Below, in pieces: positions 8,704 to 18,453 of a DNA stretch of 64,000 nucleotides (the first letter of the stretch is position 1; each line of letters starts with the position of its first letter). The notes beneath the pieces were generated by a model that was given only the letters and a program-made list of their open reading frames with translations, was not told the DNA's origin and did no database searches. The DNA lies in assembly GCF_021502585.1 (NCBI RefSeq), contig NZ_JAKFGM010000001.1, positions 744,001 to 808,000 of the forward strand, written 5' to 3'. Origin of the DNA: Sphingomonas cremea. Its GTDB lineage: Bacteria > Pseudomonadota > Alphaproteobacteria > Sphingomonadales > Sphingomonadaceae. Position numbers and translations under genes: made by a program.

Positions 8704-9669
8704 CTAAGGCTTCAAGGCGACCGACGCCAGGATTCCGCCAAGCTGGAACACGGTAGCCGCGGGATCAAGCGATAGCCGCGGCGCTAGTGCAACCATCTCT
8801 CGCGCGTTGGCATAGGCATCGAGCGCCCGTCCCCGAGCATCCCCTTCCAGGGTTATTGCCTCTTGCGCGATCAATCCGGGGACAAGTTCGAGAAACGCGG
8901 CATAGCGATCGGCCGCCGCCTTGGGGCCAAGGGTATTGGCCAACTTGGAACGGCGTGAATTGTCGCCATCCCCCCCACGAAGGATTGCCAATGCCTGGCC
9001 CTCCAGCGGCGCCAGGTCGAGTGCGGCGATATCCATCGCGCGGCCGATCGAGCCGTTGGAGAATTCTACCAATGATCTAATCCTGTCGGCTTTTTCTTCA
9101 GGAAATGAGCAACTTAGCAGTGACGTCATGGCGTCGCTGTCGAGCCTTTCGAAATCCAGCCTACGGCATCGCGAGCGAATGGTGGGCAGCAGGCGGCCGG
9201 GCGCGTGGCTGACGAGGAAGAACAGCGTATTTGGTGGCGGCTCTTCGAGCATCTTGAGCAGTGCATTTGCCGCCGATGCCTCAAGGTCATCGGCGGAATC
9301 GATCACGATTGCCCGCCACGGGCTCATCGAAGGAGTTACTGATAGCAGGTCACCGAGCGAGCGGACCTGGTCGACGCTGATATTGCGCGCCAAGCCTCCC
9401 GTGGGTCGCTCCAACCGTTCCAGCCAGCGAAAATCGGGGTGGCTGCCGGCAGCGATGAGTCGAGCGATCGGATGATCAGGCTGCGTTGAAAGGCCTGGTA
9501 GCCCTACCGGCGGGCCGGCCGCCTCCGCAAGGACCCGAGTTGCCGCGATCCGGGCGAAACTGGCTTTGCCGACGCCTTTGGGACCCGCCAGCAACCATCC
9601 ATGATGGAGCCGGCGCGACGCCCATGCGTTGGAGAATTGCTCGACCGCCTTGTCCTGGCCCACAATCAC
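8704..9669 (-). CDS. holB: DNA polymerase III subunit delta prime
   Basis: Clamp-loader subunit of the replicative polymerase, 321 residues. The N-terminal AAA+ domain has a P-loop (GPKGVGKASF) and an IIDSAD-like Walker B region. Later come the LLKMLEEPP and RSRCRRL segments typical of delta prime. The four-Cys zinc module seen in many homologues is not evident. The GTG start overlaps the tmk stop (GTGA); tmk-holB-metG is a common gene order. Confidence 0.92.
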   Translation of the reverse strand: MIVGQDKAVEQFSNAWASRRLHHGWLLAGPKGVGKASFARIAATRVLAEAAGPPVGLPGLSTQPDHPIARLIAAGSHPDFRWLERLERPTGGLARNISVDQVRSLGDLLSVTPSMSPWRAIVIDSADDLEASAANALLKMLEEPPPNTLFFLVSHAPGRLLPTIRSRCRRLDFERLDSDAMTSLLSCSFPEEKADRIRSLVEFSNGSIGRAMDIAALDLAPLEGQALAILRGGDGDNSRRSKLANTLGPKAAADRYAAFLELVPGLIAQEAITLEGDARGRALDAYANAREMVALAPRLSLDPAATVFQLGGILASVALKP

Positions 9670-10295
9670 GGCAGCAAGTCCCCCAGGGCATAGAGCAGCC
9701 GTGCGGTGACGGTTGCCGGCGGACCGCTGGCATCGATCAGCTTGACCCGGTCTGGCTCATTGGTAGCAATCGCCCTGAATCCGGCATCGACCGCTGCATG
9801 ATAGCTTGGCGGGCGGGATCCGATCCGGTCGCCGAGATTGCCATCCCGCGCCCGCGCCCGGACAGCTCCCTCGGCTTCATCCAGGACCAGCACCAGGGTG
9901 CGATCGGGAAGGAAGTCGCTGCTGCCGAAGCGGTGGAGGGCGCGAACGGCCTCGATTCCAAGCCCCCCGGCTTCGCCCTGATAGGCAAGGCTGCTGTCCA
10001 GGAAACGGTCGGAAAGCACCCATTCCCCCCGCTCCAGCGCAGGCAATATGGTCTTTTCGACATGGTCGGCACGAGCCGCCGCGAATAACAGGGCCTCGGC
10101 GCGTGGATTCCAACGCGTATCCTCCCCCTCCAGCAACAGCTTGCGAATCGCCTCCGCTCCCGGGCTCCCGCCCGGTTCGCGGGTAACGAGCAGTTGAAGG
10201 CCCCTGCCCTGCAGAGCCTCGGCCAGCGCAGTCAGCTGGGTCGACTTTCCAACCCCTTCCCCGCCCTCAAGGCTAATGAAACGCCCGCGCGCCAT
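9666..10295 (-). CDS. tmk: Thymidylate kinase
   Basis: Phosphorylates dTMP to dTDP for DNA synthesis. It has 209 residues, normal for the family. The P-loop is EGGEGVGKSTQ at residues 9-19. The dTMP-binding TREPGGSPGAEAIR segment follows around residue 38, and a DRFLDSSLAYQG motif contains the conserved DR pair. It is first of the overlapping tmk-holB run and lies 10 bases after the D,D-carboxypeptidase gene. Confidence 0.96.
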   Translation of the reverse strand: MARGRFISLEGGEGVGKSTQLTALAEALQGRGLQLLVTREPGGSPGAEAIRKLLLEGEDTRWNPRAEALLFAAARADHVEKTILPALERGEWVLSDRFLDSSLAYQGEAGGLGIEAVRALHRFGSSDFLPDRTLVLVLDEAEGAVRARARDGNLGDRIGSRPPSYHAAVDAGFRAIATNEPDRVKLIDASGPPATVTARLLYALGDLLP

Positions 10296-10304
10296 TGCGC
10301 CGGC

Positions 10305-11483
10305 TCAGGCCATACCAAGCAGTTGCTTGAAGCCGATCCAGGCGCGGGCGAAGAAGCCGGCCTCGCCGACGGCTTCGGCCGCGACCAGCGGCATAACCTG
10401 CTCGCCGGCATCCGATGTCGTCACAACCAGGTCTGCGATGTGCTGGCCCTTGGCGATCGGCGCCTTGACCGGTCCCTGGTAGCGAATCTTGGTTGACTGG
10501 ATCTTGGACAGAACTCCGGCAGGAATTGTCACCGCCAGGTCGCGGGGCGCCACCAGCGCCACTTCGCTATCGCTGCCCAACTGGACCTTGGCGCTGCCGA
10601 CCGAAGCGCCGGCCTTGTATAAAGGCTTGGTTTGCCAGGCGCTGAATCCCCATTGCATCAAGCGTACCGACTCTTCGATGCGCTGGTTGAAGCTGTCCAG
10701 CCCGGCAATGACCATGACGAGCCGCCGGCCATTCTGCTCCGCCGACCCAGTGAAGCCGTAGCCGGCTTCGTCAGTATGACCGGTCTTTAGTCCGTCCGCA
10801 CCAGGTACCCGGCCCAACAAGGGATTGCGATTCGCCTGCGTGATGTCGGTACCCGAGCCAAGGGTCTTGCCCCAGGTGAAGCTCGTCTGGCTGTAGAATT
10901 TCTTATAAAGCTGGGGATGGTTCTCGATCTCGGCCCGGGCCAGCGTCGCAAGATCGCGCGCGGTGACATAGGTCCGTCCCTCGTCCGGCCAACCGTTGGA
11001 ATTGCCGAATTGGCTGTTGGCGAGGCCCAGCCGCTTGGCATTCTCATTCATGACGTTGGCGAAGGCTTCCTCGGTTCCGGCGATACATTCGGCCAGCACG
11101 ACAGACGCGTCGTTACCCGACAGCGTGACGATGCCGTGAAGGAGGTTTTCGACGCTGACCTGTTCGTTCGGCGAGAGGAACATCGTCGATCCAGCCTGAG
11201 GCCCATGCCATTTCTGCCAGGTTTCCGGCCTCACCGTGCACATTTTGTTGAGTGCCAAATCGCCGCGGTCGATCAGCTCGAATGCCACGTTGGTGGTCAT
11301 CATCTTGGCCATCGACGCCGGCGGCATGCGCCGATCCGCATCCTTCGCAAGCAGCACCGCCCCGGACGACAGGTCGATCAGATAAGCAACCGGGGCCGGC
11401 GTATCAAAAGGCGGTGCCTTGGCCGGCGCGGCCGAGACCAGCAGGAGCGAGGCGGCAGTAAGGGTAAACGTGGCTCGAATCAT
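10305..11483 (-). CDS. D-alanyl-D-alanine carboxypeptidase (PBP5/6-type, peptidase S11)
   Basis: Periplasmic low-molecular-weight penicillin-binding protein that trims the terminal D-Ala from peptidoglycan stem peptides; 392 residues. An N-terminal signal peptide ends about VSAAPAKA. The three active-site motifs are SMAK (SxxK, near residue 58), SGN (SxN, near 122) and KTG (near 225). A PBP5 C-terminal beta domain follows, and the last 20 residues form an amphipathic stretch suited to membrane attachment. It sits directly upstream of tmk. The name dacC or dacA cannot be decided from sequence. Confidence 0.94.
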   Translation of the reverse strand: MIRATFTLTAASLLLVSAAPAKAPPFDTPAPVAYLIDLSSGAVLLAKDADRRMPPASMAKMMTTNVAFELIDRGDLALNKMCTVRPETWQKWHGPQAGSTMFLSPNEQVSVENLLHGIVTLSGNDASVVLAECIAGTEEAFANVMNENAKRLGLANSQFGNSNGWPDEGRTYVTARDLATLARAEIENHPQLYKKFYSQTSFTWGKTLGSGTDITQANRNPLLGRVPGADGLKTGHTDEAGYGFTGSAEQNGRRLVMVIAGLDSFNQRIEESVRLMQWGFSAWQTKPLYKAGASVGSAKVQLGSDSEVALVAPRDLAVTIPAGVLSKIQSTKIRYQGPVKAPIAKGQHIADLVVTTSDAGEQVMPLVAAEAVGEAGFFARAWIGFKQLLGMA

Positions 11484-11558
11484 CGGACGTATCGGCTCCG
11501 GGTGCTTGAGGGGCAGAGTCTCTTGTCTAACGACTGCTAACGTCCGGCGCGAGTGGCA

Positions 11559-12656
11559 TCATCCCGCAATCGCATCCGCCAACAGCCCGACCGACAAGGC
11601 GTAGAAATTGGAGCAATTATAATCGAGGATCGCTCGATAGTTGGTCGTCAACAGATAGGCGGTGGAGTCGCGGCCGTCCGGCTCGATCAGTGTCGCCATT
11701 TCATTTTCGGGAAGGTTACGCCCGAGCGGCTGAATCCCCAGCGCGCGCCATTCACGCATCGTCTTCCACTGGCTGTGCCGCTTATAGACCGGTGCGCAGC
11801 GCGGTGCGACCAGCTTGGAGACGATCGCGGCGCGATTGAGCGTTGGCGGCACACGCACGGGTATTCCCCAGTGGACATTCGGCTTCCAACCGGCATCGCG
11901 AAGATAAGCAGCGATGGAAGCCAATCCATCCGCCTCGCTCCGCCAGATATTGGCCACACCATCACCGTCGCCGTCGGTCGCGAGGCGAAGTACGGCCGAT
12001 GGCATGAATTGGGGATAACCGGTTGCCCCTGCCCAGCTGCCCTTCAACCGGCTTCGCGGCGTGCCGCGATCGAGCAGTTGGAGCGCCGCCACGAACTCTG
12101 CCTCGAACAGCGGCCGCCGACGCCCCTCATAGGCCAGCGTCGCCAGGGCTTCGAGCAAGTCGAAGCCGCCGGTCACCGTGCCATAGCTGGTTTCATGGCC
12201 ATAAATGGCCATCAGCACCTGTGGCTCGACTCCGAATCGCTGCTCGATCCATCGAAGCCTGGTGTAATTGGCGGCATAGCGTGCTTGCCCACGACGGATG
12301 AGGTCGCTGGTAACATGGGCGCGTCGGTATGGCGCGAAGGGCGGGATAGCGTTGGGATTGTTCACTCCGCCTGGCTGGGCGCGGTCGAGCTGGATCACTC
12401 GGCTGTTCAGCGACAGGAAGGGCACCACCGCCTGGATCGTCGCCTCCCTCACCCCCGCGCTTCGGGCGGCGCCGGAAAGGCGCGACTTATAGGCGGCGAA
12501 GCCGGTTAGCGCCGGGGTGGCCAGCGGAGGCGGGGAATATTGACTGACCGGCGCCATTGCGACCGGCTGGGAGTCCGGCAAGGGCGCGAGCGGGTCGGTT
12601 TGGGCAACGGCGCCTGTTCCGGTAACCGATAATCCAAGCGCCAACCAAAATCGCAT
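11559..12656 (-). CDS. Lytic murein transglycosylase (MltB-like)
   Basis: Periplasmic enzyme cleaving glycan strands of peptidoglycan with 1,6-anhydro product formation; 365 residues. A signal peptide (to about GAVAQ, residue 19) and a Pro-rich linker lead into the catalytic domain. The catalytic Glu is in GHETSYG near residue 183. ATGYPQFMPS and DGDGVANIW segments, typical of the MltB-2 group, follow. It is transcribed toward the D,D-carboxypeptidase gene, 75 bases away, so two wall hydrolases lie side by side. Confidence 0.9.
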   Translation of the reverse strand: MRFWLALGLSVTGTGAVAQTDPLAPLPDSQPVAMAPVSQYSPPPLATPALTGFAAYKSRLSGAARSAGVREATIQAVVPFLSLNSRVIQLDRAQPGGVNNPNAIPPFAPYRRAHVTSDLIRRGQARYAANYTRLRWIEQRFGVEPQVLMAIYGHETSYGTVTGGFDLLEALATLAYEGRRRPLFEAEFVAALQLLDRGTPRSRLKGSWAGATGYPQFMPSAVLRLATDGDGDGVANIWRSEADGLASIAAYLRDAGWKPNVHWGIPVRVPPTLNRAAIVSKLVAPRCAPVYKRHSQWKTMREWRALGIQPLGRNLPENEMATLIEPDGRDSTAYLLTTNYRAILDYNCSNFYALSVGLLADAIAG

Positions 12657-12730
12657 TTCGCCTCCTTACGGGGTTCTCAACCTACGCTAGCGATGGTTGG
12701 CCAATGAACCGAATGCATTCAACCCGTGCC

Positions 12731-12759
12731 TTGCACAGCCCATCGTCGTCGCTTAGGCG
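12731..12759 (+). promoter_or_regulatory. Predicted promoter of tRNA-Ser
   Basis: A TTGCAC -35 (12731-12736), a 17-base spacer and a TAGGCG -10 (12754-12759) lie about 30 bases before the mature tRNA. The same spacing and a TAGG-type -10 recur before rpsB, rpmE and proS in this window. Confidence 0.5.
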
Positions 12760-12790
12760 GGCGAGCATGAAGCTCGGATGACCGGCGCAT

Positions 12791-12881
<91 letters not shown>

Positions 12882-12883
12882 CG

Positions 12884-13771
12884 TCAACGCCCTACATCGG
12901 CGCGCGATTGGGGCCGGGCATCTGGCCGAAATGCCGGAAAGACCTCAAACAAATATTTGAATTCCGGCAATATATAAACGATTCCATTAGTTTCCGCGAA
13001 AAGCGGTTTCACCATGTCATCGTAAAACTTGGCCGGGATATTGATGCAGCCGAATGTGATGCGATTATCGTTCGCCGTGGGCGAACGCAGGCGCTGCAAG
13101 CGCCGCTCCTTCTTGTTCGTCGTGACCACTGGGTGCAGCGAAATCGACGTTTCATAATCTACCCACAAGACATTGCGGTTGCCGCTGGCAAGCCCGAACT
13201 TGGCAACGAAACGTCCTGCTGGCGTCGTCCGGTCTTCCGGTTTGATATCGGAAAGTTCGCGATCGCCAACTCCGGGCGCGGAATCGTCTCCGGCCGTGAT
13301 GCCGAGCAACGCGGGTGTCGCGCCGATGAATTGGCCCTCGGCGTCAAACAGGAACACCATGGCCGCGACCTTGTCGATCACGATGAACGGCAATCCGCCA
13401 TTGTCGCCCGATGCGATAATCCAGTTCGTCACAATGGAGACCGTTTCGGATGGCGGCTTGTCTGAGTCCGCAAGTTCGCCTGCAACCATCCGCGGCCTGG
13501 AAGCTTCAGATATTTCGGTCGGTTGTTCGGCGGATCTCGGCTCCGCAAGTTCGGCATGACCTTCTGGTGCCAATGGGTCCGCCCCACCTGTGCCTTCGCT
13601 GGGGCGGGCGAATGCTCTGAGGGACCAACCGCCGGTGTCCATGACCTCATCCGCCGGTGTCATCGGCACGGCGCCACTCGTCGTATGAATGGACTGCGCC
13701 ATCGCGAACGGCGGAAAGGCCACGCCTGCAAGCGCAAGCGCAACCAATGCTGCCGTCGCGCGATCGCGCAT
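12884..13771 (-). CDS. L,D-transpeptidase-like (YkuD) periplasmic protein
   Basis: Predicted exported protein of 295 residues from the ATG at 13771; a TTG at 13777 would add two residues and has better spacing to a GAGG. A signal peptide ends near FAMAQ. A poorly conserved, acidic and Pro-rich linker (to about residue 115) precedes the YkuD domain. The conserved His is in SLHPVV, and the nucleophile Cys (about residue 242) is in FGCIN. The Ser and His that normally precede Gly-Cys are replaced by Thr-Phe. The fold is clear but the enzymatic activity is less certain. It may cross-link peptidoglycan or be a non-canonical member. Confidence 0.8.
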   Translation of the reverse strand: MRDRATAALVALALAGVAFPPFAMAQSIHTTSGAVPMTPADEVMDTGGWSLRAFARPSEGTGGADPLAPEGHAELAEPRSAEQPTEISEASRPRMVAGELADSDKPPSETVSIVTNWIIASGDNGGLPFIVIDKVAAMVFLFDAEGQFIGATPALLGITAGDDSAPGVGDRELSDIKPEDRTTPAGRFVAKFGLASGNRNVLWVDYETSISLHPVVTTNKKERRLQRLRSPTANDNRITFGCINIPAKFYDDMVKPLFAETNGIVYILPEFKYLFEVFPAFRPDARPQSRADVGR

Positions 13772-13853
13772 AACCAATATCCGCTACCTCAAACCAATTT
13801 TGACAACAGAGTTCGATAGACCAGAATGCCTAACGAACCCTGCAGTCAAACGG

Positions 13854-14147
13854 TTAGTTCCGAGGCCGCTTTGCAGCCAACTGCTGCTCGATGCTGTCCA
13901 CTCGGCTAGTCAGCTGATCGATACGCTGGTTAGCTTGCTGGGCAGACGCCCCGGCGGCCTGCGCCGCAGAGTTGGCTGACTGTGCTGTGGCGTCGACCTG
14001 CTGAACTTTCGCTTCAAGCGCGCTGATGCGGCTATTCACACCGGCGATTTGCTCATCCACATATTTTGTGGTGGCGCAGGCGCTCAGACTTAAACCGCCA
14101 AGGACGACCATTCCGGCGGTCCCAATGCTCTTTCCAAATGAGGGCAT
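13854..14147 (-). CDS. Small coiled-coil outer-membrane lipoprotein (Lpp-like)
   Basis: A 97-residue lipoprotein. The signal peptide ends in a lipobox LSAC, giving a lipidated Cys near residue 24. The mature part is an Ala-, Ser- and Gln-rich heptad coiled coil resembling Lpp or OprI alanine zippers. The C-terminus is KRPRN and not the terminal Lys that E. coli Lpp uses for covalent peptidoglycan attachment. A strong AGAGGAG ribosome site precedes the ATG. It stands alone, divergent from the TonB-receptor gene. Role inferred: envelope structural protein. Confidence 0.78.
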   Translation of the reverse strand: MPSFGKSIGTAGMVVLGGLSLSACATTKYVDEQIAGVNSRISALEAKVQQVDATAQSANSAAQAAGASAQQANQRIDQLTSRVDSIEQQLAAKRPRN

Positions 14148-14460
14148 TTCTCACTCCTCTGTTCGCAGAACTTGATGTTCAAGGACCAAGCTCGCATCCC
14201 AATTCAACTTGAACTCGACTTTGTCCAAGTTGCCGAGGCTGATTGGAATAGCCGTAGTTCGCCGGCGTTTTCTGTAGGTAAATATACGGAGAATTTCGCA
14301 GTTTTGCGCTGTTGCAAGTTGGCGCTCGTTATCGGGAGCCGCTCCTTGCTGCGAATTCGAACGACGCGGTTGATCGAGCCGTTCGTCGATTAGTCGAACT
14401 GCTCTCCTCCCCCTACCGCCCCCGGTCTAGCGCCAGCCAGCGTTCCAATGGGGAGTATCG
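14148..14460. other. Divergent intergenic region, no gene seen
   Basis: This gap of 313 bases between the lipoprotein and the TonB-receptor genes contains both ribosome sites. It is richer in A and T in its left half. There is a short odd palindrome TTCAACTTGAA at 14203-14213. I cannot assign a convincing promoter pair or an RNA; the open frame at 14172-14393 has no coding character. Confidence 0.5.
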
Positions 14461-16599
14461 ATGCGTCGCGGCCTGTCACAACTTAGCTTGCTCGCACTTT
14501 CGGCTGCCCTGGCTTCTCCTGCCCTTGCTCAGCAGGGCGATGCGCCGTCATCCGGTGCGGGCCAAAGAGCCCAGACCGCCGTCTATGACGCCGCATTCTT
14601 CGCGCCGTCAGCGCCCCAGACCGCACTCGAAATCGCCCGGCTCGTCCCCGGCTTCTCGCTCGATCTTGGCGACGTTTCCACGCGCGGCTTTGCCGGGGCA
14701 GCCGGCAATGTCGTAATCAACGGGGCCCGGCCGAGCTCGAAGTCGGAAACGTTGACGGACACGCTCCGCAACATCCCCGCTAGCCGGGTGGTCCGGGTCG
14801 AAGTGGGGACCGGCGACCTTTACGGCGCCGAATATTCGACCAAGAGCCAGGTGCTAAATGTGATCCTGTCGGCAGAAGGCGGTATCGACGGGAACATAAC
14901 CGGCTCTTTCCGGCGGCTCTACACGGGGAGGATCATCCCCGACGTATCAGGATCGGCCCTGATCCGCCGCGGCAACTCGACCTTCAACCTGTCGGCCGGA
15001 ACCAGCAATGTCCTCAACCTGGAGGAAGGCACCGACACGCTGACGGATCCCGATACAGGCGAACTCGTCGAGTTCAGGCGCAAGCATAATAGCTACCGTG
15101 ACTTCAATCCTTACGTGTCGGGTAGCTGGGGGCTTGAGCAGTCGGGTAGCAGCGCCGTCCATCTCAATGGGCGATGGTCACCCGGCAGCTTCTACCTGAC
15201 GCAATCCAACCATGTTGTTCCGGTAGGTTTTCCAGAACGCGACGACGACCTGCTGCAAGATTTCAAAAGCCCGGTTTGGGAGATCGGCGGCGACATTTCC
15301 CGGCCGCTCGCCAAAGGCGCAATCAAATTGATCGGACTGGTCAATCGCCAGCAGCGCAATGGATGGCGGGAACGTTATCGATTCCGCACAGAAGGCGGCG
15401 GTGAGGTGCTTGGCGGGTTCGAGCAGTTCCAGGACGCGCAGCGCAACGAGACGCTACTGCGCCTCACCTGGACTCGCGACAATTTGCTCGGCTTCTCTTT
15501 TGAAACCGGGGTAGAAGGAGTGCTCAACACGCTGGACCAGAACGTCCGGCTGTTCGAATTTCTCGCCGGGGGCCAGCCCGTGCAGATCGACCTGCCAGTC
15601 GATTCCGCAACGGTGAAGGAAAAGCGCGCAGAACCCTTCGTCAATTTCGGTCGTCAGCTTTCGAAATCGATCCGTATCGATGGCGGAGTGACTTACGAAT
15701 ATTCAAGCATCCGGGTCCGTGGGGATACCACGGCCGACCGATCATTGCGCTTCTGGAAGCCAAGCCTCACTCTAGACTGGAAGGGTGGCAAAGGTTGGCA
15801 TGGCCAGATTTCAGCCAAGCGAACCGTCGCGCAGCTGGATTTCTACGACTTTATCAGCTCGGCCGAGCTGTCGACCGACAGGGTCAACGCGGGCAATCCC
15901 GACCTGGTCCCCCAACAGGCCTGGGAATTTCGCGGCACGATCGAACATCCAATCCTCGGCGATGGCGTTGCCAAGGTCGATGTCGGATACGACCTGATCA
16001 ACGATCTTCAGGATCGCATCCTGATCTTTGACGACGAAGGGAACGGATTCGATGCGCCCGGGAATATCGGCACCGGCAAACTCTACTTTGCCAAGCTGAC
16101 CCTGGACGCTTCGCTCGGAAAAATCGGCCTCAAGGGCATGCGCCTCAAGTTCAATGGGCAGCTTCAGCATACGCGGGTAGAAGACCCGATCAGCGGCGAG
16201 ATGCGCAATTTCTCTGGCGAGTTTCCCGATTGGGATTGGACAGTTGAGTTTCGTCACGATCTCAAGAGTTTCTCGTACGGTTTTACCGTCAATGACAGTG
16301 ACCAGTTCACTTTCTTCCGAACCGACGAATTCGATACCAATTACAATGGCGGACCTTATGGAACCGCGTTCGTCGAATATCGGCCGCGGCCTGGAACCAC
16401 GATTACGCTAGATCTCGACAATGCGTTCGGCACGTCGGGTAACCGCAACCGTTTGCGGTTCATTCCCAATCGCGGCCAAACCGGTTTCCGCATCAACGAA
16501 TTTCGAGAGCGCAACCGCCATCTCAACTTCGGCCTGACGCTGAAGCAGAGCTTCGGACGAAACGGCAACAACGGCAGTGGGGTGGCGCAGGGCGGTTAG
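14461..16599 (+). CDS. TonB-dependent receptor-like outer membrane protein
   Basis: Outer-membrane barrel protein, 712 residues. A clear signal peptide ends ASPALAQQ (about residue 25). A plug-type domain follows, with [24 protein letters not shown] and [14 protein letters not shown] segments in shortened form, then a long region of alternating beta strands. The last strand ends LTLKQSF and is followed by about 14 Gly/Asn-rich residues, so the barrel does not end on the usual terminal aromatic residue. No obvious TonB box is seen after the signal peptide. A GGGGAG ribosome site precedes the ATG. Substrate unknown; the glutaryl-CoA dehydrogenase gene lies 47 bases downstream. Confidence 0.85.
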   Translation: MRRGLSQLSLLALSAALASPALAQQGDAPSSGAGQRAQTAVYDAAFFAPSAPQTALEIARLVPGFSLDLGDVSTRGFAGAAGNVVINGARPSSKSETLTDTLRNIPASRVVRVEVGTGDLYGAEYSTKSQVLNVILSAEGGIDGNITGSFRRLYTGRIIPDVSGSALIRRGNSTFNLSAGTSNVLNLEEGTDTLTDPDTGELVEFRRKHNSYRDFNPYVSGSWGLEQSGSSAVHLNGRWSPGSFYLTQSNHVVPVGFPERDDDLLQDFKSPVWEIGGDISRPLAKGAIKLIGLVNRQQRNGWRERYRFRTEGGGEVLGGFEQFQDAQRNETLLRLTWTRDNLLGFSFETGVEGVLNTLDQNVRLFEFLAGGQPVQIDLPVDSATVKEKRAEPFVNFGRQLSKSIRIDGGVTYEYSSIRVRGDTTADRSLRFWKPSLTLDWKGGKGWHGQISAKRTVAQLDFYDFISSAELSTDRVNAGNPDLVPQQAWEFRGTIEHPILGDGVAKVDVGYDLINDLQDRILIFDDEGNGFDAPGNIGTGKLYFAKLTLDASLGKIGLKGMRLKFNGQLQHTRVEDPISGEMRNFSGEFPDWDWTVEFRHDLKSFSYGFTVNDSDQFTFFRTDEFDTNYNGGPYGTAFVEYRPRPGTTITLDLDNAFGTSGNRNRLRFIPNRGQTGFRINEFRERNRHLNFGLTLKQSFGRNGNNGSGVAQGG

Positions 16600-16645
16600 C
16601 GCCGCTAAAGGGCGGCGCGACACTCATCCTTTCGCGGAGATTTAC

Positions 16646-17836
<1,191 letters not shown>

Positions 17837-17887
17837 GCCGCCTAACCGCGACTATGCTCCTGCCCGAACCTCGGGGGGAGCATCGTC

Positions 17888-18448
17888 ATGATCACTTGGA
17901 TCATCATTGGCCTGATTGTCCTGGCGCTGCTCTATGGCGTCACGGTCTACAACAGGCTCGTCCGGCTCCGTGCCCTCGTGAAAGAGGGCTTTAGCGGAAT
18001 TACCGTCCAGCTACGCCGCCGCGCTGACCTCGTCCCCAATTTGGTCGAGACGGTTAAGGGCTATGCGTCCCACGAGCGCGAGACGCTCGATGCGGTAACT
18101 GCGCATCGCGCCGACGCGGTGAATGCGGGAAGCGTTCAGGCTACCGCCCAGGCCGACACGGCCATGACTGCGATGCTCGGGCGGCTGTTCGCGGTCGCCG
18201 AGGCTTATCCCGATTTGAAGGCCGACGACAATTTCCGCCAATTGCAGAGCGAACTTTCGGCGTTGGAAGGCGAGCTCCAGTTGGCCCGGCGCTACTACAA
18301 TGCAACCGCCCGTGACCTGAATACGCGCGTGCGGTCTTTCCCGGACCTATTCTTCGCCGGCCCGTTGGGCTTTGGCGAAGAGCCCTATTACGAGGATGCC
18401 GACTCCAGCATCCAGACTGCGCCCAAGGTCGAATTCCAGCGGCCCTGA
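17888..18448 (+). CDS. lemA: LemA family protein
   Basis: Small membrane-anchored protein of 186 residues with an N-terminal transmembrane helix (about residues 3-22) followed by a helical coiled domain. Diagnostic LemA segments are visible: YNRLVRLR, RRADLVPNLVETVKGYA and ARRYYNATARDLN. The function is not established; in many bacteria lemA is paired with a DUF2207 or TPM-domain gene, as here, where the next gene starts 5 bases later. Confidence 0.93.
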   Translation: MITWIIIGLIVLALLYGVTVYNRLVRLRALVKEGFSGITVQLRRRADLVPNLVETVKGYASHERETLDAVTAHRADAVNAGSVQATAQADTAMTAMLGRLFAVAEAYPDLKADDNFRQLQSELSALEGELQLARRYYNATARDLNTRVRSFPDLFFAGPLGFGEEPYYEDADSSIQTAPKVEFQRP

Positions 18449-18453
18449 CGACG

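Noticed and set aside
11553-12509. Long plus-strand open frame opposite the lytic transglycosylase gene
   Set aside because: It is an antisense shadow of a well-supported gene with signal peptide and catalytic motif; such shadows are common in GC-rich sequence. The same applies to the other long antisense frames, for example at 19662-20489 and 6020-7516.
14172-14393. Open frame in the 14.2-14.4 kb intergenic gap
   Set aside because: No ribosome site, no coding bias and no recognisable protein; it overlaps the upstream region of two divergent genes.
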